Below, piece after piece: positions 20,631 through 33,946 of a stretch of DNA of 47,000 nucleotides. The position numbers and the translations under genes were made by a program. Under the pieces are notes generated by a model. It had not been told where the DNA came from, ran no database searches, and was given only the letters and a program-made list of their open reading frames with translations. Source of the DNA: Apophysomyces variabilis. Lineage: Eukaryota; Mucoromycota; Mucoromycetes; Mucorales; Mucoraceae. Within the stretch, counting starts at the first letter, position 1. The number at the start of each line of letters is the position of its first letter. The stretch is taken from contig MZZL01000405.1 in NCBI GenBank assembly GCA_002749535.1, forward strand, positions 1,117,346 to 1,164,345. Reading direction: 5' to 3'.

Positions 20631-23600
20631 ATGTCTCAAGGGCTTATGGCCAACTCAAGCACTGTCATATTCGGACGAACATTAGACAATGACCATTTGA
20701 ACAACATTACGCAAATTAACAATGGGACCGTGATCATTACGCCCAAATACAATACCACAGGACGAACGGAACTTAAAGTAAAAAAAAGGAGATTGGTCGT
20801 CGTGCGGTGAGTCGATTGATTTATGTATTTCCACAATAGATTGGTGTATTGCTTCCTTTCAGTCAGGCGGGCGATAATTTCACGGCGAAAATCGTTTGGG
20901 GGTAACGAAAAAAAAAAGAGCATATAAATCCCTCAATATATAAAAAGAACAAAAGAAGAGATTGGGGAGACTGACCGGAAATCATCTATTTTTCTTTTTT
21001 TTTTTTTTTATTACTTTAAGAGGCTCCTCAGCCATACGCATGGCTGTGAATGATATTAATGCAAGAAACCTTATCCCTGGTGCCTACATCACATTGATCG
21101 AAAAAGACTCATATCCTGCCACATCATTGGGTCAGACAGCCGTTACAGATGCGGTCTATGCATCTGTCACCTTGTTACAGCATGGCGTGATAGGTGTGAT
21201 CGGTGATATTACAAGTTCATGGACAAGTTTAAGTGCTTTGATGACCAGCGCCCTCCAGATACCGCAGTGTTCATTTACTGCAAGTGCAAGTAAAGTTTTT
21301 TCTTTTTTCTCCTCCTCTTTTTCAAATCTACTAAACCAAACAAAATCACACACACAAACACAAAAAAAAACAATCGATCCAGTTGCCTTTTCGGACAAGA
21401 CCCAATTTAAATACTTCTTCAGAACCATTCCCACTCAAGTCATTATTGCCGATGTCATGCTATCGTTTGCAGTCAGTCAAGGATGGTCCCGTGTGGGAAT
21501 TGTCTACATCGACAGTCCGCTAGGTCAACAATGCAAGTACAAAAGGAACCAAAGAAAAAAAAAGATAAATGGGGTTCGTTCTTTTAATAAGAGAATTTCT
21601 ATGGAAAATAACAGTTTATCAACGGGCGATCGTTCAATCCAGCACAACCAATCTTCATATCGTTCAATACCATTCGATTCCAGAGCTCGGCACAATGGAT
21701 GACATGACACCCGTGTTGCATAATATTACGGAAGGCGGGGCAAGGGTGATGCTTGTGGCAGCCACGGGTCAATCGTTGACCAACTTTATGATTCAAGCAG
21801 CTCGATTAGGCTATCTTTCCGACGCGTATGTCTGGCTGCTTATGGGAAATAATGGAGAAATGCTGTTGAACGGCGTGGAGGCCTACAATCAGAACCAGAC
21901 AAACAAAATCGATTTCAATACAACATATACGGGTTTGTTTATGTTCGACACCTGGCTCTCCTTATACGGCTACCCTCCATTTGAAACGTTTTTGGATGAA
22001 TGGGCTTCTTTGGACCCAAAAGCGTACGTCTTGTTAAGGGGGGGCTACTAGACCTTTTTCAGCTCACTTTTTTTTCCTTTTTTGTTTTTACTAAATCTAG
22101 ATATCCTTTTGCTGGAAAAAGAGAAATTTCCACAAACGAGGGGTAAATTTTTTGTTTGCTGATCCTAACTGTTATTATTTTTCCTAATACCCTGAAATTA
22201 CTTGTATTTTGGGTTTTATTAGGTTGGCCTATTCATGCATGATGGTGATGGCCGACGGTTTTCGTCAGGCCATTAGCAACTATACCAACCAGACCGACGC
22301 GTTAAAGCAACTGGCATTGGGTGACCTGGGTCATTCGCTAACACCTCCCGCTTTCAACACTGGTTATGTTGGACCAGAAGGACCTATGGTATTTGATTCC
22401 AATGGCGATCTAATGGACGGGTAAAAAGATACGATATATATAAACAATCCTTTGTTCTCAACAGACATGTTCCCGATACTAGGAACTACATTGTGTACAA
22501 TCTACAATATGGTAACGAGGTGGTGATTGGCCATAGTCTCAGCGGTGCATTGAACCTGTCTAGACCACTTATGTTTCACGATGGTTCATTCAAGGTGAGT
22601 CAAGAAAATAGAAAAGAGAAAATTGATCTTTTTTTCTCATCGTTTTTCGTGTGTCCCTCTTCTCTTTAATTCATGCTCTTGTTTTTCTTTTTGCGTAACC
22701 TGGGGTGTTACCTCTTAGTAGCCACCTTCTGATGCCCCACCAAGCGTTGCATTGAACCCCGATCTCAGTTCCCCGATTTCCCATGTTATCTTGACAGTCT
22801 CCTCGGCAGGTTCTCTTTTCGCTGTAGCCGTATTTATCCTGGTTGTTATCATGCGAAAACATCAGGTATTCAAGGCTTCAAGGTATACTGGCGAAATTAA
22901 AAGAAGAAGAATGTTTTTTCTTGCTTGTCTTCTTCAATGGCCTAAAAGTTTTTATCTTTCTTTTGCTAGCCCACTTTTCTGTTGCCTTGAACTGATTGGT
23001 TTTGTATTGACTTACATTTCTGTTACGATGATGATTGGTGTTCCTTCCCAGGCTACTTGTATTGTAGCACCGTTAACATTCAATTTGGGGTTCCTGCTTG
23101 TTATTGGGTAAGTGGAGCTTGGGAAAAAAGAGACAACAGAAAAACATCGTACGACAAAAAGAAGTATGGGGGGAGAGATACTTGGTCGGCCCGTGATGGT
23201 TGGGATTTAATTTATTCCTTTTCAAAAAAGCAACATGATCGCGAAAAATTACCGGATATATCGGATATTCAACAATATTTTCATCACCCGCACGGTGATC
23301 ACCGATCTGCAATTGATCAAAACGGTGTCGATTGTGATCGGATTGGATATGGTACACATCAAAAAAAGAAAAAAAAAGAACAGGCTCTTGCTTATTCAGC
23401 CTATATAGACCATTTCAGTGATCGGTCTAGCCATCACCAGACCCGCGCCAACACGAATCGATGTGAATATCTCCAGGCATTATTGGAAATGTGACAGTCA
23501 GAGTAGCGCAACCACCGCATTCAATATCTTCCCATTGGTCTATGGTATGGGTCTACTCTTGTTTGCCACGTTTCTGGCCTACAAAACACGATTGGCAAGC

Positions 23601-24793
23601 CGTCAATATAGCCATTACAGTGAATGCAAACAGATTGGCCTTTCTGTATAGTAAGTTTAAAGAAGGGGAGAAACGCGCTTCTTTTATGTCGAGACATCTA
23701 TGGCTAACCGTACCCCGTATCTCTCTCTCTGTTTTTCTTTAAATACAGTAATATCCTTTTTGCGGCCTTGATTGGTTTTGCTGTGGTGATCAATCCTATC
23801 GCTGATTTCTATACACAGTATTATATCAGCGTGATTTCTGTCCTTTGGGCAACGACGTTTTCATTACTGATTCTCTTTTTGCCTAAGCTTCACGCCTTCT
23901 TCCGTCAATGCCGTAAGAGTAGCAGAAATTCGGAAAGAAGTCATGCGGCACAGATGCAGTCGCGACAAGGAGAATTAATCAGTTTGAATCATATGATGGA
24001 AGGCACCGTATTAAGCGATCGGGTACGGAAACCCAGTGATGCATCGTCAAGTCTTGGCAATTTTGTCAATGTACATGAGGTAAACCGCAAAGAAAGAAAG
24101 GGAAAAGCTCAACCATGAAGGATGATGAACCATCTCTCTCTCTCTCTGTCTGTCTGTCTTCTAGGCTAGGCTGCCGTTGCGCAAGGTCTTTCGTTACTTT
24201 CCGTTCTTGTCACAATGGGAAATGCAGCATATTATGGTCTTCCCATGGTTAGGCTATTTTTCTTACTTTTCGGTAAAATATCTATCTTTTTTTCTCCTTT
24301 CACTTTTTTCTTATTGTTCGTTCTTTGACCTTGAACCTAGAAGAACGCTAAGAAAGGCTCTGTCATGTCGTACCATCAAGTGACAGTCCATTCGGCTCAA
24401 TTAGAGGACTATGTATTGAAGATCCACGGTCAAGGCTGGTACGACGTGTATATTCAGGTTCCTGATCTCGTTTCCATGGAGACATGGCAACGTTATTTCA
24501 ACCGCAAGGTATCGTCTGCCTCAGAGCACTCGTTTTTACGTGAAGAGGGGCAAGGGGAGCCATTGCCTGTCAAAGATAGACCTGTGGCGGCAACAGATCC
24601 ATCCATGGACTTGTTAGGAGCAGGCCATCTGAATTACTCGCAAGACTTTCTCTTGTCTTCACGGAGAGCCAGTGACCACACAACGAAGAGTAATGTGACA
24701 TTGAGTGTCAATCCTCACCGTTTGTTGGACGGAATGAACGAAGAGGGAACACCAGGTGAGAAAGAAAACGGCGAACCAGAAAGGTTGCCATGA
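20631..24793 (+). CDS. class C (GABA-B/glutamate-like) G-protein-coupled receptor, 15 exons
   Basis: Exons 20631-20806, 20863-20901, 21021-21289, 21383-21532, 21615-22023, 22101-22142, 22223-22420, 22465-22594, 22722-22882, 22970-23107, 23231-23351, 23409-23650, 23749-24079, 24165-24272 and 24341-24793 join in phase to 988 aa. The Venus-flytrap ligand domain (about 55-460) includes GGSSAIRMAVNDINARNLIP and GVIGDITSSWTSLS. Seven hydrophobic helices follow (about 485-770), with AKNYRIYRIFNNIF after helix 3 as in GABA-B receptors. Intron 4 (21533-21614) is GC-AG (GCAAGT donor). The tail (about 803-880) has WEMQHIMVFPWLGYF and ends METWQRYF, possibly PH-like. Four N-glycosylation sequons occur in the first 55 residues but no signal peptide; a 5' exon may be missing. 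Confidence 0.88.
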
Positions 24794-26411
24794 TGAATTT
24801 TCTCGTTCATTTTGTCTACCGTTGACATGGCGTTTTCTGGTCTTCTTCTTCTTTTTCTTGCTGTTGTCCGTTTGTTCATCCTATGTTAGTCTTTCCTTAT
24901 CATTCATCATATTTACTTTCTCCTTGTTTTTATTGTTTTTCTTTTATTTTTTGTCTATAGTGGATTGAGGGAGTACTCTTTTCTTGTGTAAAATATAACA
25001 TGCATTTGCCCTGTGATCACGGACTCCTATTATTTTTTTTGGATATTTAAAAGCTTTGGCTTGGGTTTGCAATGACTGCATAATGTATCAGCGGTAGGCA
25101 AAGAAAGAGGTGAATGAAAAAAGTAGGTTTACAGCCAAAGAATGCTATTCGACAGAGATAATCTCAGTCCAAACAAACTGGATCTTGCGGGAAAATTTTT
25201 TTTTTTGCCGGAGACCGGGGTTTGACTAAACATCCATGTGGAAAAGCCCACTGGGCTCATCATCAACATTGTACCATTTACTAAACGAGGTTGCTTCTTC
25301 TTAAATCTTGTAGGCGCTTGGTCAATGATTCAATCAGAAATTTTGATGTCGTGATCTTCTTCATACTAACAAGCTATGCTAAGTGGGAGTGGAAAGGAAT
25401 ATAGGATTACTTTTTTTTTTCTTGACCTAAGGATTGACCAAGAAATTCTTTTTTTTTTCTATTTCATTTGTAGTTTCATAGGAGTTGGAAAGGAGGAAAA
25501 TAGATTATAATGACATGACTTTTTTTTTCCATGAGTCAGAATGAGGGGAAAAGGGGGATTGTCGAAGAAAAGGAGAATGGGAACTCCGAAAAGGAATAAC
25601 CTTTCTGTTTGGGTTCGGTCCATGAATGAAATAATTGTATATGTGTTGATGGATAATCTACCGTTACCCTATGGTTGGTTTTCTTTTTCTTGTTTGGGTA
25701 GCATGCGCGCAACACAGAACAACAACAAAGCGGAGCAATCCAATCTCAGCCCTTTGAAAAAGTTATCAGATCTTTCCTGACCTTCATCAGAAACGGCAAC
25801 TCGTGGTTCCACTTATCAGATTTTTTTTTCTAATAATTCTTTTTCTCCACACTGTTGACACCGAATTGTCCCGACCAAATGGTTCCCTTATCCTCAAGGC
25901 CAAAATAAAACCAACAAAAGAAGAACCATTTTTGCTTTGCTTTGTTTCGCATTTGGTTTGGAAGAAAGCAGCCATGACGTAAAGAAAGTAAAAGGAATCT
26001 TTTTTTGTTATGGCAACAAACCCATCGTCAAGGGCAACTGAAATGGCCATTCTAGATTATCTTTTCTTTTTAAGGTGGGGCCATACACGGCTGAACGGGA
26101 GCGGACACCTAAACGAACATAAGGATCAGATAATCAAAAATTTTCTCTTTGATGAAAAAAAGATCAGATAAAATAAAAGATTTTTTTTTGGCATCGGGAC
26201 AATCTGGAACCTTTTTTCTTTTAAAACTCAACAGAACCCGTTACGCCAAACTTTATGAGTCAAAAATTAAACAGGGCAATTAGTGTCTGCACGGAAAGAA
26301 AAAGGAATGGTTTGTACCTTTTGCTGTTTTATTAGTCTTGTCTTTTTCTTTTACAAACTTAACTGAAAAGGAGGAAGGGAGGCTCCTCTTATTTAGCCAA
26401 CAGGAGGGAGC

Positions 26412-26440
26412 AGAATGATAGAATGATAGAATGATAGAAT
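26412..26440. repeat. 8-bp tandem repeat (AGAATGAT)n
   Basis: Three complete AGAATGAT units and a partial fourth lie head to tail. Confidence 0.9.
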
Positions 26441-26550
26441 AAACCAAGAAAATTACGTCATTTAGTAAACTTCTGGTGTGATTTTTTTTATGACTGGCAT
26501 GAATTTATTATTGATAAGTAGCATTTACATGGAAAAAAGAAAGAAGAAAA

Positions 26551-26579
26551 AGAGAGAGAGAGAAAGAGAGAGAGAGAGG
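26551..26579. repeat. AG dinucleotide microsatellite
   Basis: This is an almost pure purine AG run with one AAA interruption. Confidence 0.9.
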
Positions 26580-26839
26580 GGTCCGGTATAGGTTATAAAG
26601 TAAAAGAATAGGATAAAGAATCCTTTGGTATCCATGGGCAAACAAGAAAGAGATAAACTGTTTTTCTTTTTTCTTTTTTTTTTTTGTGCGTGTTGGAGAG
26701 GGGTGATTTTTGGGTTTTCAGATTTCATATGTACAACTTGGATGGATGAGTAGGGTTAAACATTTCGATGATAGGATAGAGTAAGAGAGAAATAGATAGA
26801 GGGAGAAAGGTAAGGGAAAATGCTTTGACGATATTAAAT

Positions 26840-27283
26840 TTAGATGTAGAAGATGCTTCGTTTTTGTGAGTAGTCCAAATCAAAGGCCGGAGGAGATGGT
26901 CGACTTTCGTATGGGTGAAGATGTTGATGATGATTTGCATGTTTTGACGATGATGGTAAGGTATAAGATGGAATAGGTGATAGTGTAGGTGAGTTGGAAG
27001 AAATGGAGGAAGCGGACGAGACAGAGGACGCTGAAGAGGACAGACTATTTCGTGATGATCGAGGAAAATCTTTCAATTCGGCATAGTCATAACCAAGCAA
27101 TGGATGATGGTTCAATGCATCGGCTCGAAGACATTCTTCAGAGCAATACAGCGAATTCTAAAGAAGCAAATTGAATGAGTTAATCATTTCTGCTGAGCAC
27201 ACAAGGTATCATTATATCAAGATACATACGGAGAAGACGCTGACGGCATTGTCGCAGTAAGTGCACCAGTTAAGATCAGTCAT
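26840..27283 (-). CDS. Ecl1-type zinc-finger protein (life-span regulatory factor family)
   Basis: Two exons (27283-27230 and 27157-26840) give 123 aa. The N-terminus carries a compact cysteine motif split by the intron: WCTYCDNAVSVF, then SLYCSEECLRADAL, i.e. C-x2-C ... C-x3-C. The rest is Ser-rich and disordered, with a His-rich patch (HANHHQHLHPYE) and an aromatic end (QKRSIFYI). This layout matches small fungal Ecl1-family proteins, which extend chronological life span and respond to nutrient or zinc limitation in fission yeast. The assignment rests on the finger pattern alone. Confidence 0.7.
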
Positions 27284-27343
27284 GCTTGATGGGAAGAGAT
27301 GTGTATATATATGGAGATATAAAATGTTTATATTGTTTTTGTG

Positions 27344-27374
<31 letters not shown>

Positions 27375-27785
27375 AAGACGTTTTCAACTTGTAAGGAAAG
27401 GACAAAGGGGCTTGAGACCAGTCCATGGGAGGGCTTTATATATCAACCATGGTCTGACTCGGGACCAGGCCCGTCACAAGGTTACCTTGTCTGTGTGTGT
27501 TCCTGAACGCTCCAATAGGGAGAATGCAGGTCCCACGGATTTTGATTGGCTTATCATGACGGAAGATTCCTCCCCACTGTTTCGTGGTGGCACACGTGTT
27601 CCATCCCTCTTCTTTCAGGTGGCGCCTTTTTGGCCACTCTTGAGCGAATCATCTGCCCTTGCGGCTTTCTTTGCTTAAATTGCCTAATACTAACCTCATC
27701 ATCGAAAAAGTCCAAGAAACACCTGACCTAAAATCTGATTCGTTTGTATGTGGGGTGAGAAATTTTCATTCTGTGAACACGTTCT
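27284..27785. other. intergenic with GT microsatellite
   Basis: This separates the Ecl1-like start from the 3' end of the WD40 gene. It holds a TATATGTGTG-type repeat (27353-27374). Overlapping plus frames (27261-27506, 27286-27678) are low-complexity or unrecognised and not called. Confidence 0.45.
27353..27374. repeat. GT dinucleotide microsatellite
   Basis: This is an uninterrupted run of GT units preceded by alternating TA. Confidence 0.9.
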
Positions 27786-29743
<1,958 letters not shown>

Positions 29744-30512
29744 GCTGTACTCGTACACCTTTTTCTTTTTGGAACTCCTTATTTTTTCACCGTGTGTGGG
29801 CAAACACCGAAATCTGACGTGACTTGGATATTCCGGCTCCTCACCCCTCAGCAATGAAGCTTATGGAGCGGAAAGGTCTTTTATTGGCGCACGCTTTTAC
29901 ATTGAAATATGTCAAAAGAAGTAAGATGAAAAGTACTTTCTTCCTCTCGGTTTATAATAGCGTTGTTTTTCCAAAACTGAAATCGTTTAAAGTTAACTTT
30001 TTATCAACTTTTATAAAGAAAGCTGCCATACGAAGAGAGCAAAGGGGTATGCTGGATGAAGACATCAACCAGCTGAAATGCATATGTATACGGGTATTCA
30101 GACATGATTTTTCAACTTAACTTTTACTATGCGATGTAGACCATATCGTGCCAAAAAGAAAGTTGCCATGTGTGGGCAGCTATTGACCTAGTGGATACCT
30201 TAATGCCAAACAGCAAAGAATCAGCACTCAAACAACCCTTCTGTTGAAGATAAGCATGACCGGAAAAAGGAAATTGATAAGGACACTGCAACTGGTCGGA
30301 TGTCTTCGAAATAACTTGGTTCAGACCTTCATATCTACAATGATGGAGAGTGCTATTGCATCTTTTTGTTTCTTTTGAAAACAACACAAAAACTTTGCTT
30401 TATATTCACAGAAACAATTTTGCCCTCGAGCTTTTGAAACAACTAACTGTTACTGTACAAAAAAAATAGAAGGGAATACGTTACGAACAAAAAAAAAGAA
30501 GAGAGAAGTCTA
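29744..30512. other. intergenic, nothing recognised
   Basis: This is the promoter side of the WD40 gene and the 3' flank of LYS1. Frames at 29824-30120 and 30127-30387 show no family resemblance. Confidence 0.4.
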
Positions 30513-31890
30513 TTAGGATCTTGCGGCGACCAACTTTTCTTGGTAAAGTTTCTCTGCGTCTGTCCAAACGCGTGCTTCGTATCTGTTTTTCAAAGCGAGC
30601 ATGGTGGGTAACAGATCAGCTGAGAACATGTCGGAACTCTCGCGAGGCAGTAAGGTAGGTAGATGGTCTATAGAGCAAACATCCAATGGGAGTGGGTTGC
30701 TTGTTTCGACTGGAACGGTTGGTTTGTCAAAGGTGGTATTGATGGAATAGACCGGCAAAGGATTGTTGGGATTGGTCGTGTCACAAGACACGTCGCAAAT
30801 TACTGACAATTGACGCTGACCATCCAACATCTCACGCGTGATGAACGGCGGGATTTTTGTGGCTAGATAGATACAGTTCACAAAGATTTCTATATAGAAA
30901 ACAAAAAGTAAGTTAAGTTCCTGGAGTCAGCCTTCTCCACCCTTTCACAAAGTTTATTTGCCGATTTACCTGCATCCAAGATAGCTGGGAAAGGTCCCCC
31001 GCCTTTGGTCTCGTTGATATCCCACTGGATGATGTATTCCTCCGGAATACCGGCCTTACGAGCAAAATCACACGCTCCGCGACCACAACGACCGAGTGCG
31101 CCCATGACCATGACCTTAGGATACACGCCATTGTTGGCAGCCACTAGAGAAGAGCAAGATAAATCTTCTGTCTCTTCCCCTATCACCACCACAGACAGAA
31201 AGAAAAAGGAACTTACCAGCCTCAGCTAACCTCTTCTTGGTATGTTCAATCAAGGCATCTTCATTAGGATATGGCTTCAACGCTCCATAGACGCCACTCT
31301 GAGTTTTCTGGTGACACCATACATCAATACTCACGGCCGCACCCGCGAATCCAGCCATATAACCAAATGCAGCAACACGGCGACCTAAAAGAAAAATGTA
31401 TCGTGTGAATTTTTTGCATTCAACATGTCATTCGTTCTTTTCTTCATACCGTTAGCGTCATTTAGAAATTCCAAGTCTAGAATAGTGCCATTTCCCGCGT
31501 CAAATCGATGCAAAAGTTCCTTCCATCCACCTTGGTTCTTGAAACAATGAGCAAAGAAAATGTGTGTATGGGAAAGAGGAGAGTCATCGTTTTCAGGAAG
31601 CTCCTTCAATCCAACAATATAAGCATCCTGAGGAGCATCTGTTTTCCAGCTCAAAGCATCGACAAGGGGACATCCAACCCTAAAAAAAACCTATCAATCA
31701 CTGTACGAAGAAATTGAAAGGGAAGATGTTACTTGGCATATTCTTCATCATCAAAAATGCGCTGTTCAGACCGCTCCACGGTGATTTTGAATCCAGCGTC
31801 CAGTAGTTCCTTAGCCGTGGAAGGAGTCAATGCAGCTCTATGTTCCATAGGCTTGGTTTCCGCGCGAAGCCAAAGATGAGGACCAGACAT
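30513..31890 (-). CDS. LYS1: saccharopine dehydrogenase (NAD+, L-lysine-forming), 5 exons
   Basis: This catalyses the last step of the fungal aminoadipate pathway, saccharopine to lysine plus 2-oxoglutarate. Exons on the minus strand are 31890-31733, 31679-31450, 31384-31217, 31143-30970 and 30889-30513, giving 368 aa (yeast Lys1 is ~373). Motifs include [18 protein letters not shown] at the start, [11 protein letters not shown], the nucleotide-binding [34 protein letters not shown] and [18 protein letters not shown]. The end lacks a clear peroxisomal signal (…VAARS). ATG 31890 precedes SGPHLWLR; an open frame upstream has no ATG. Confidence 0.95.
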
Positions 31891-32042
31891 TGTTACAATA
31901 ATATAAAAGTAATCCAAATAAGAATAAAAAGGAAAAGACGAAGAAAATAGTACTCTAAGGTTTGAGTTGGATGGCTTTAATATTTCTTTTTTACACGCTA
32001 AGATGAGATCGTGACTATGTAATTGAATCTCAGCTAGTTGCC

Positions 32043-33318
32043 TTATGCGGTAGTTTCAGATGGTGCGATCTGGAGCGTCTTGGATGAGTCCCAAGCGAGT
32101 CAAAACGGACCAATGCCAACTCAAGTACTTACATAGAAATCCACGTAGATCACTTTACCACCGGCTCGATCCAAACTGTCGGGTATGTGAAACTAAAACA
32201 AAGAAAAAGAACTATTGGATATAGTCAATCGAACCCTATTCGGCAACATTACCATTAGATGCAAACATCCTTTTGGAGTTAGACGTAGAGATAACTGATC
32301 CGATAATTCAAGTGTTTTTACACAATGCAATAACTGTTCACGTCCGTAACTGACATAAATCCAGTTAAAAAAATGGGAGAGTTCATTATACGAGCTTACA
32401 TGAAGGAGGTAGTTTGCTGACAATGTAAGCTGATAATCCCCTCAGACTCTTTTAGATATCGAATCTGGATCATTACATAATAAGTATGAGTTAATTCTTT
32501 TTGTCTTTTGTTACTTACCTGTGTGTTCTGTCTCTGTCCATCCCCGATCAATTGAAAACAAGGATTATCTGGGGAAAGTGTGATTGTAATTTCTTTACAT
32601 GAAGGATCCAGTTCATCAAAAGCATTCTTCAACCAAACTGACTAAGTGTTTCCACCAACATAGGGTCAATAGGTAATAATGTAAAAGAAGGCAATATTAG
32701 CCGCTTTTTTCCCTGTTTTACCCGCATGTAAACTCTTTGATCAGATCCTGGATCAGTGCTTATATCGGGACCTTCGTGATCCGCATCGGGAGTAAGTGTC
32801 TTAATCCAGCAATGGGTGTTAGCGTGTAACAATCGATCTTCTCTCCTTTTATGGAATGTTAGATCTTTTCGATGCAGACCGGAATTGATCCGGGTTGCTT
32901 TTTTGTGTTTTCCTTACAGAAGTTCCAATTGATAGCCCGGCCCCACATAGTGAAGCTTACAAGTGTTAGCTGCAGCTGTTCCTCCCCAGGAAAGACAGTT
33001 CACCAACGATTTGAGATCCAGAGCAAAGGGTGTGATTTCGACTTCGTTCAATTTCCAGAACGTGGCAAATGTATTTTTCTTAATATAAATCACTGCTTTC
33101 AATCGATAGGACGTCTGGACTGTGAAAGTCAAGCCTTCATCATATATATTACAAGTCGTGCTCTAAGTTTAAAAGAGAAATAAAGTCCATACAGGGATTG
33201 CGACGATAGGTTGTATCGAAAAACTCACGGTGCCAAACTGAATCGCCTTGAGAAGTCCAATGAGCGTCTTCACGTTAGTGATCTCGCCCGTAAACTGCGC
33301 CCGCTGTTGCAACTCCAT
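32043..33318 (-). CDS. RAD1: RAD1 subunit of the 9-1-1 DNA-damage checkpoint clamp, 8 exons
   Basis: Exons on the minus strand are 33318-33229, 33162-32918, 32842-32722, 32641-32519, 32464-32400, 32349-32253, 32192-32133 and 32078-32043. All phases fit and give 278 aa, against ~282 in human. The fold is the two-domain PCNA-like clamp. Landmarks are [52 protein letters not shown] followed by [10 protein letters not shown], and a C-terminal [10 protein letters not shown]. With HUS1 and RAD9 it forms the ring loaded at damaged DNA to activate ATR/Mec1-type kinases. The last 12-codon exon is less certain: reading through the GTAAGT donor would stop three codons later. HUS1 was considered, but the motifs align with RAD1. 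Confidence 0.85.
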
Positions 33319-33946
33319 GAGAATGCCAAAAAAGCCGCAATCGCGTTTTGACGGAAAAGCGATGGTGTTGATCGCGTACGGTTCAATCAGCAAACAAGGA
33401 AAGAAAGTGTCCTTTCTCCGCAGCAGAGTTGTCAGGAAAAGCAAATCAGTCACTCCTTCCTTTCTTTGATGCGAACTATTTGCTCAGATAAACTGTCAAT
33501 GTGGACATTTAACTTGGCGACCTTACTCCTCCGTGCGATAAACTTCCTGTTACCATAAATAATAAGACATAACTTCGTTCAATCCGTACCAGAGGCCTTT
33601 TTTTTTTTTTTTTGCTACAACGCTGTACTCTCGGTGCCGTTAACGCAAACCAGCCGTGGCCGTGGTAGCCATACTTGCCGTGTTCCTCGATGGAAATTCA
33701 TTTCTCCTGCTATTTTGGTCTGATTGAATCGAGAACTAAGATTAACTGCTGTTTGTGCTTATTTACGTATGTATTCTTCTTCTCTCCAGATCCTGTAGGA
33801 ATGTACTGCTTACCAGGCAGGAAGGGGGCAGCTTTTCATTTAACTCTCCGCACTGCACAAGCCAAGGACAATACGGTTTGTCAGCAGTCCCGTTTTTGCT
33901 TTTTTTTCTTTGACGCCATTGTATTTTCTTTCTTTTAGTGTAGATC
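33319..33946. promoter_or_regulatory. shared bidirectional promoter region between RAD1 and NOB1
   Basis: The two genes diverge with 628 bp between their start codons. A long T run lies at about 33598-33614. An apparent 5' leader rich in TTTCTTTTC precedes the NOB1 ATG. No defined operator could be read. Confidence 0.5.

Larger units (their letters stand above)
24794..26839. other. 2-kb AT-rich intergenic region
   Basis: This separates the convergent 3' ends of the receptor (plus) and the Ecl1-like gene (minus). It is full of poly-T and poly-A runs of 8-11 bases and simple repeats (26412-26440, 26551-26579). Frames here (25541-25780, 25787-26050) have no recognisable features. No RNA gene was seen. 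Confidence 0.5.

Noticed and set aside
23406..23408. In-frame TAG within the receptor's fourth helix region
   Set aside because: Using an acceptor at ATTCAG would leave this stop in frame, but the TAG itself is the acceptor (TATATAG) of the intron starting at 23352. Splicing there gives LDMTISVIGLAITRP with no stop.
32043..33318. HUS1 instead of RAD1
   Set aside because: The [13 protein letters not shown] ... [10 protein letters not shown] stretch and the overall exon order match RAD1. HUS1 N-terminal features (MKFRAK-like start) are absent.
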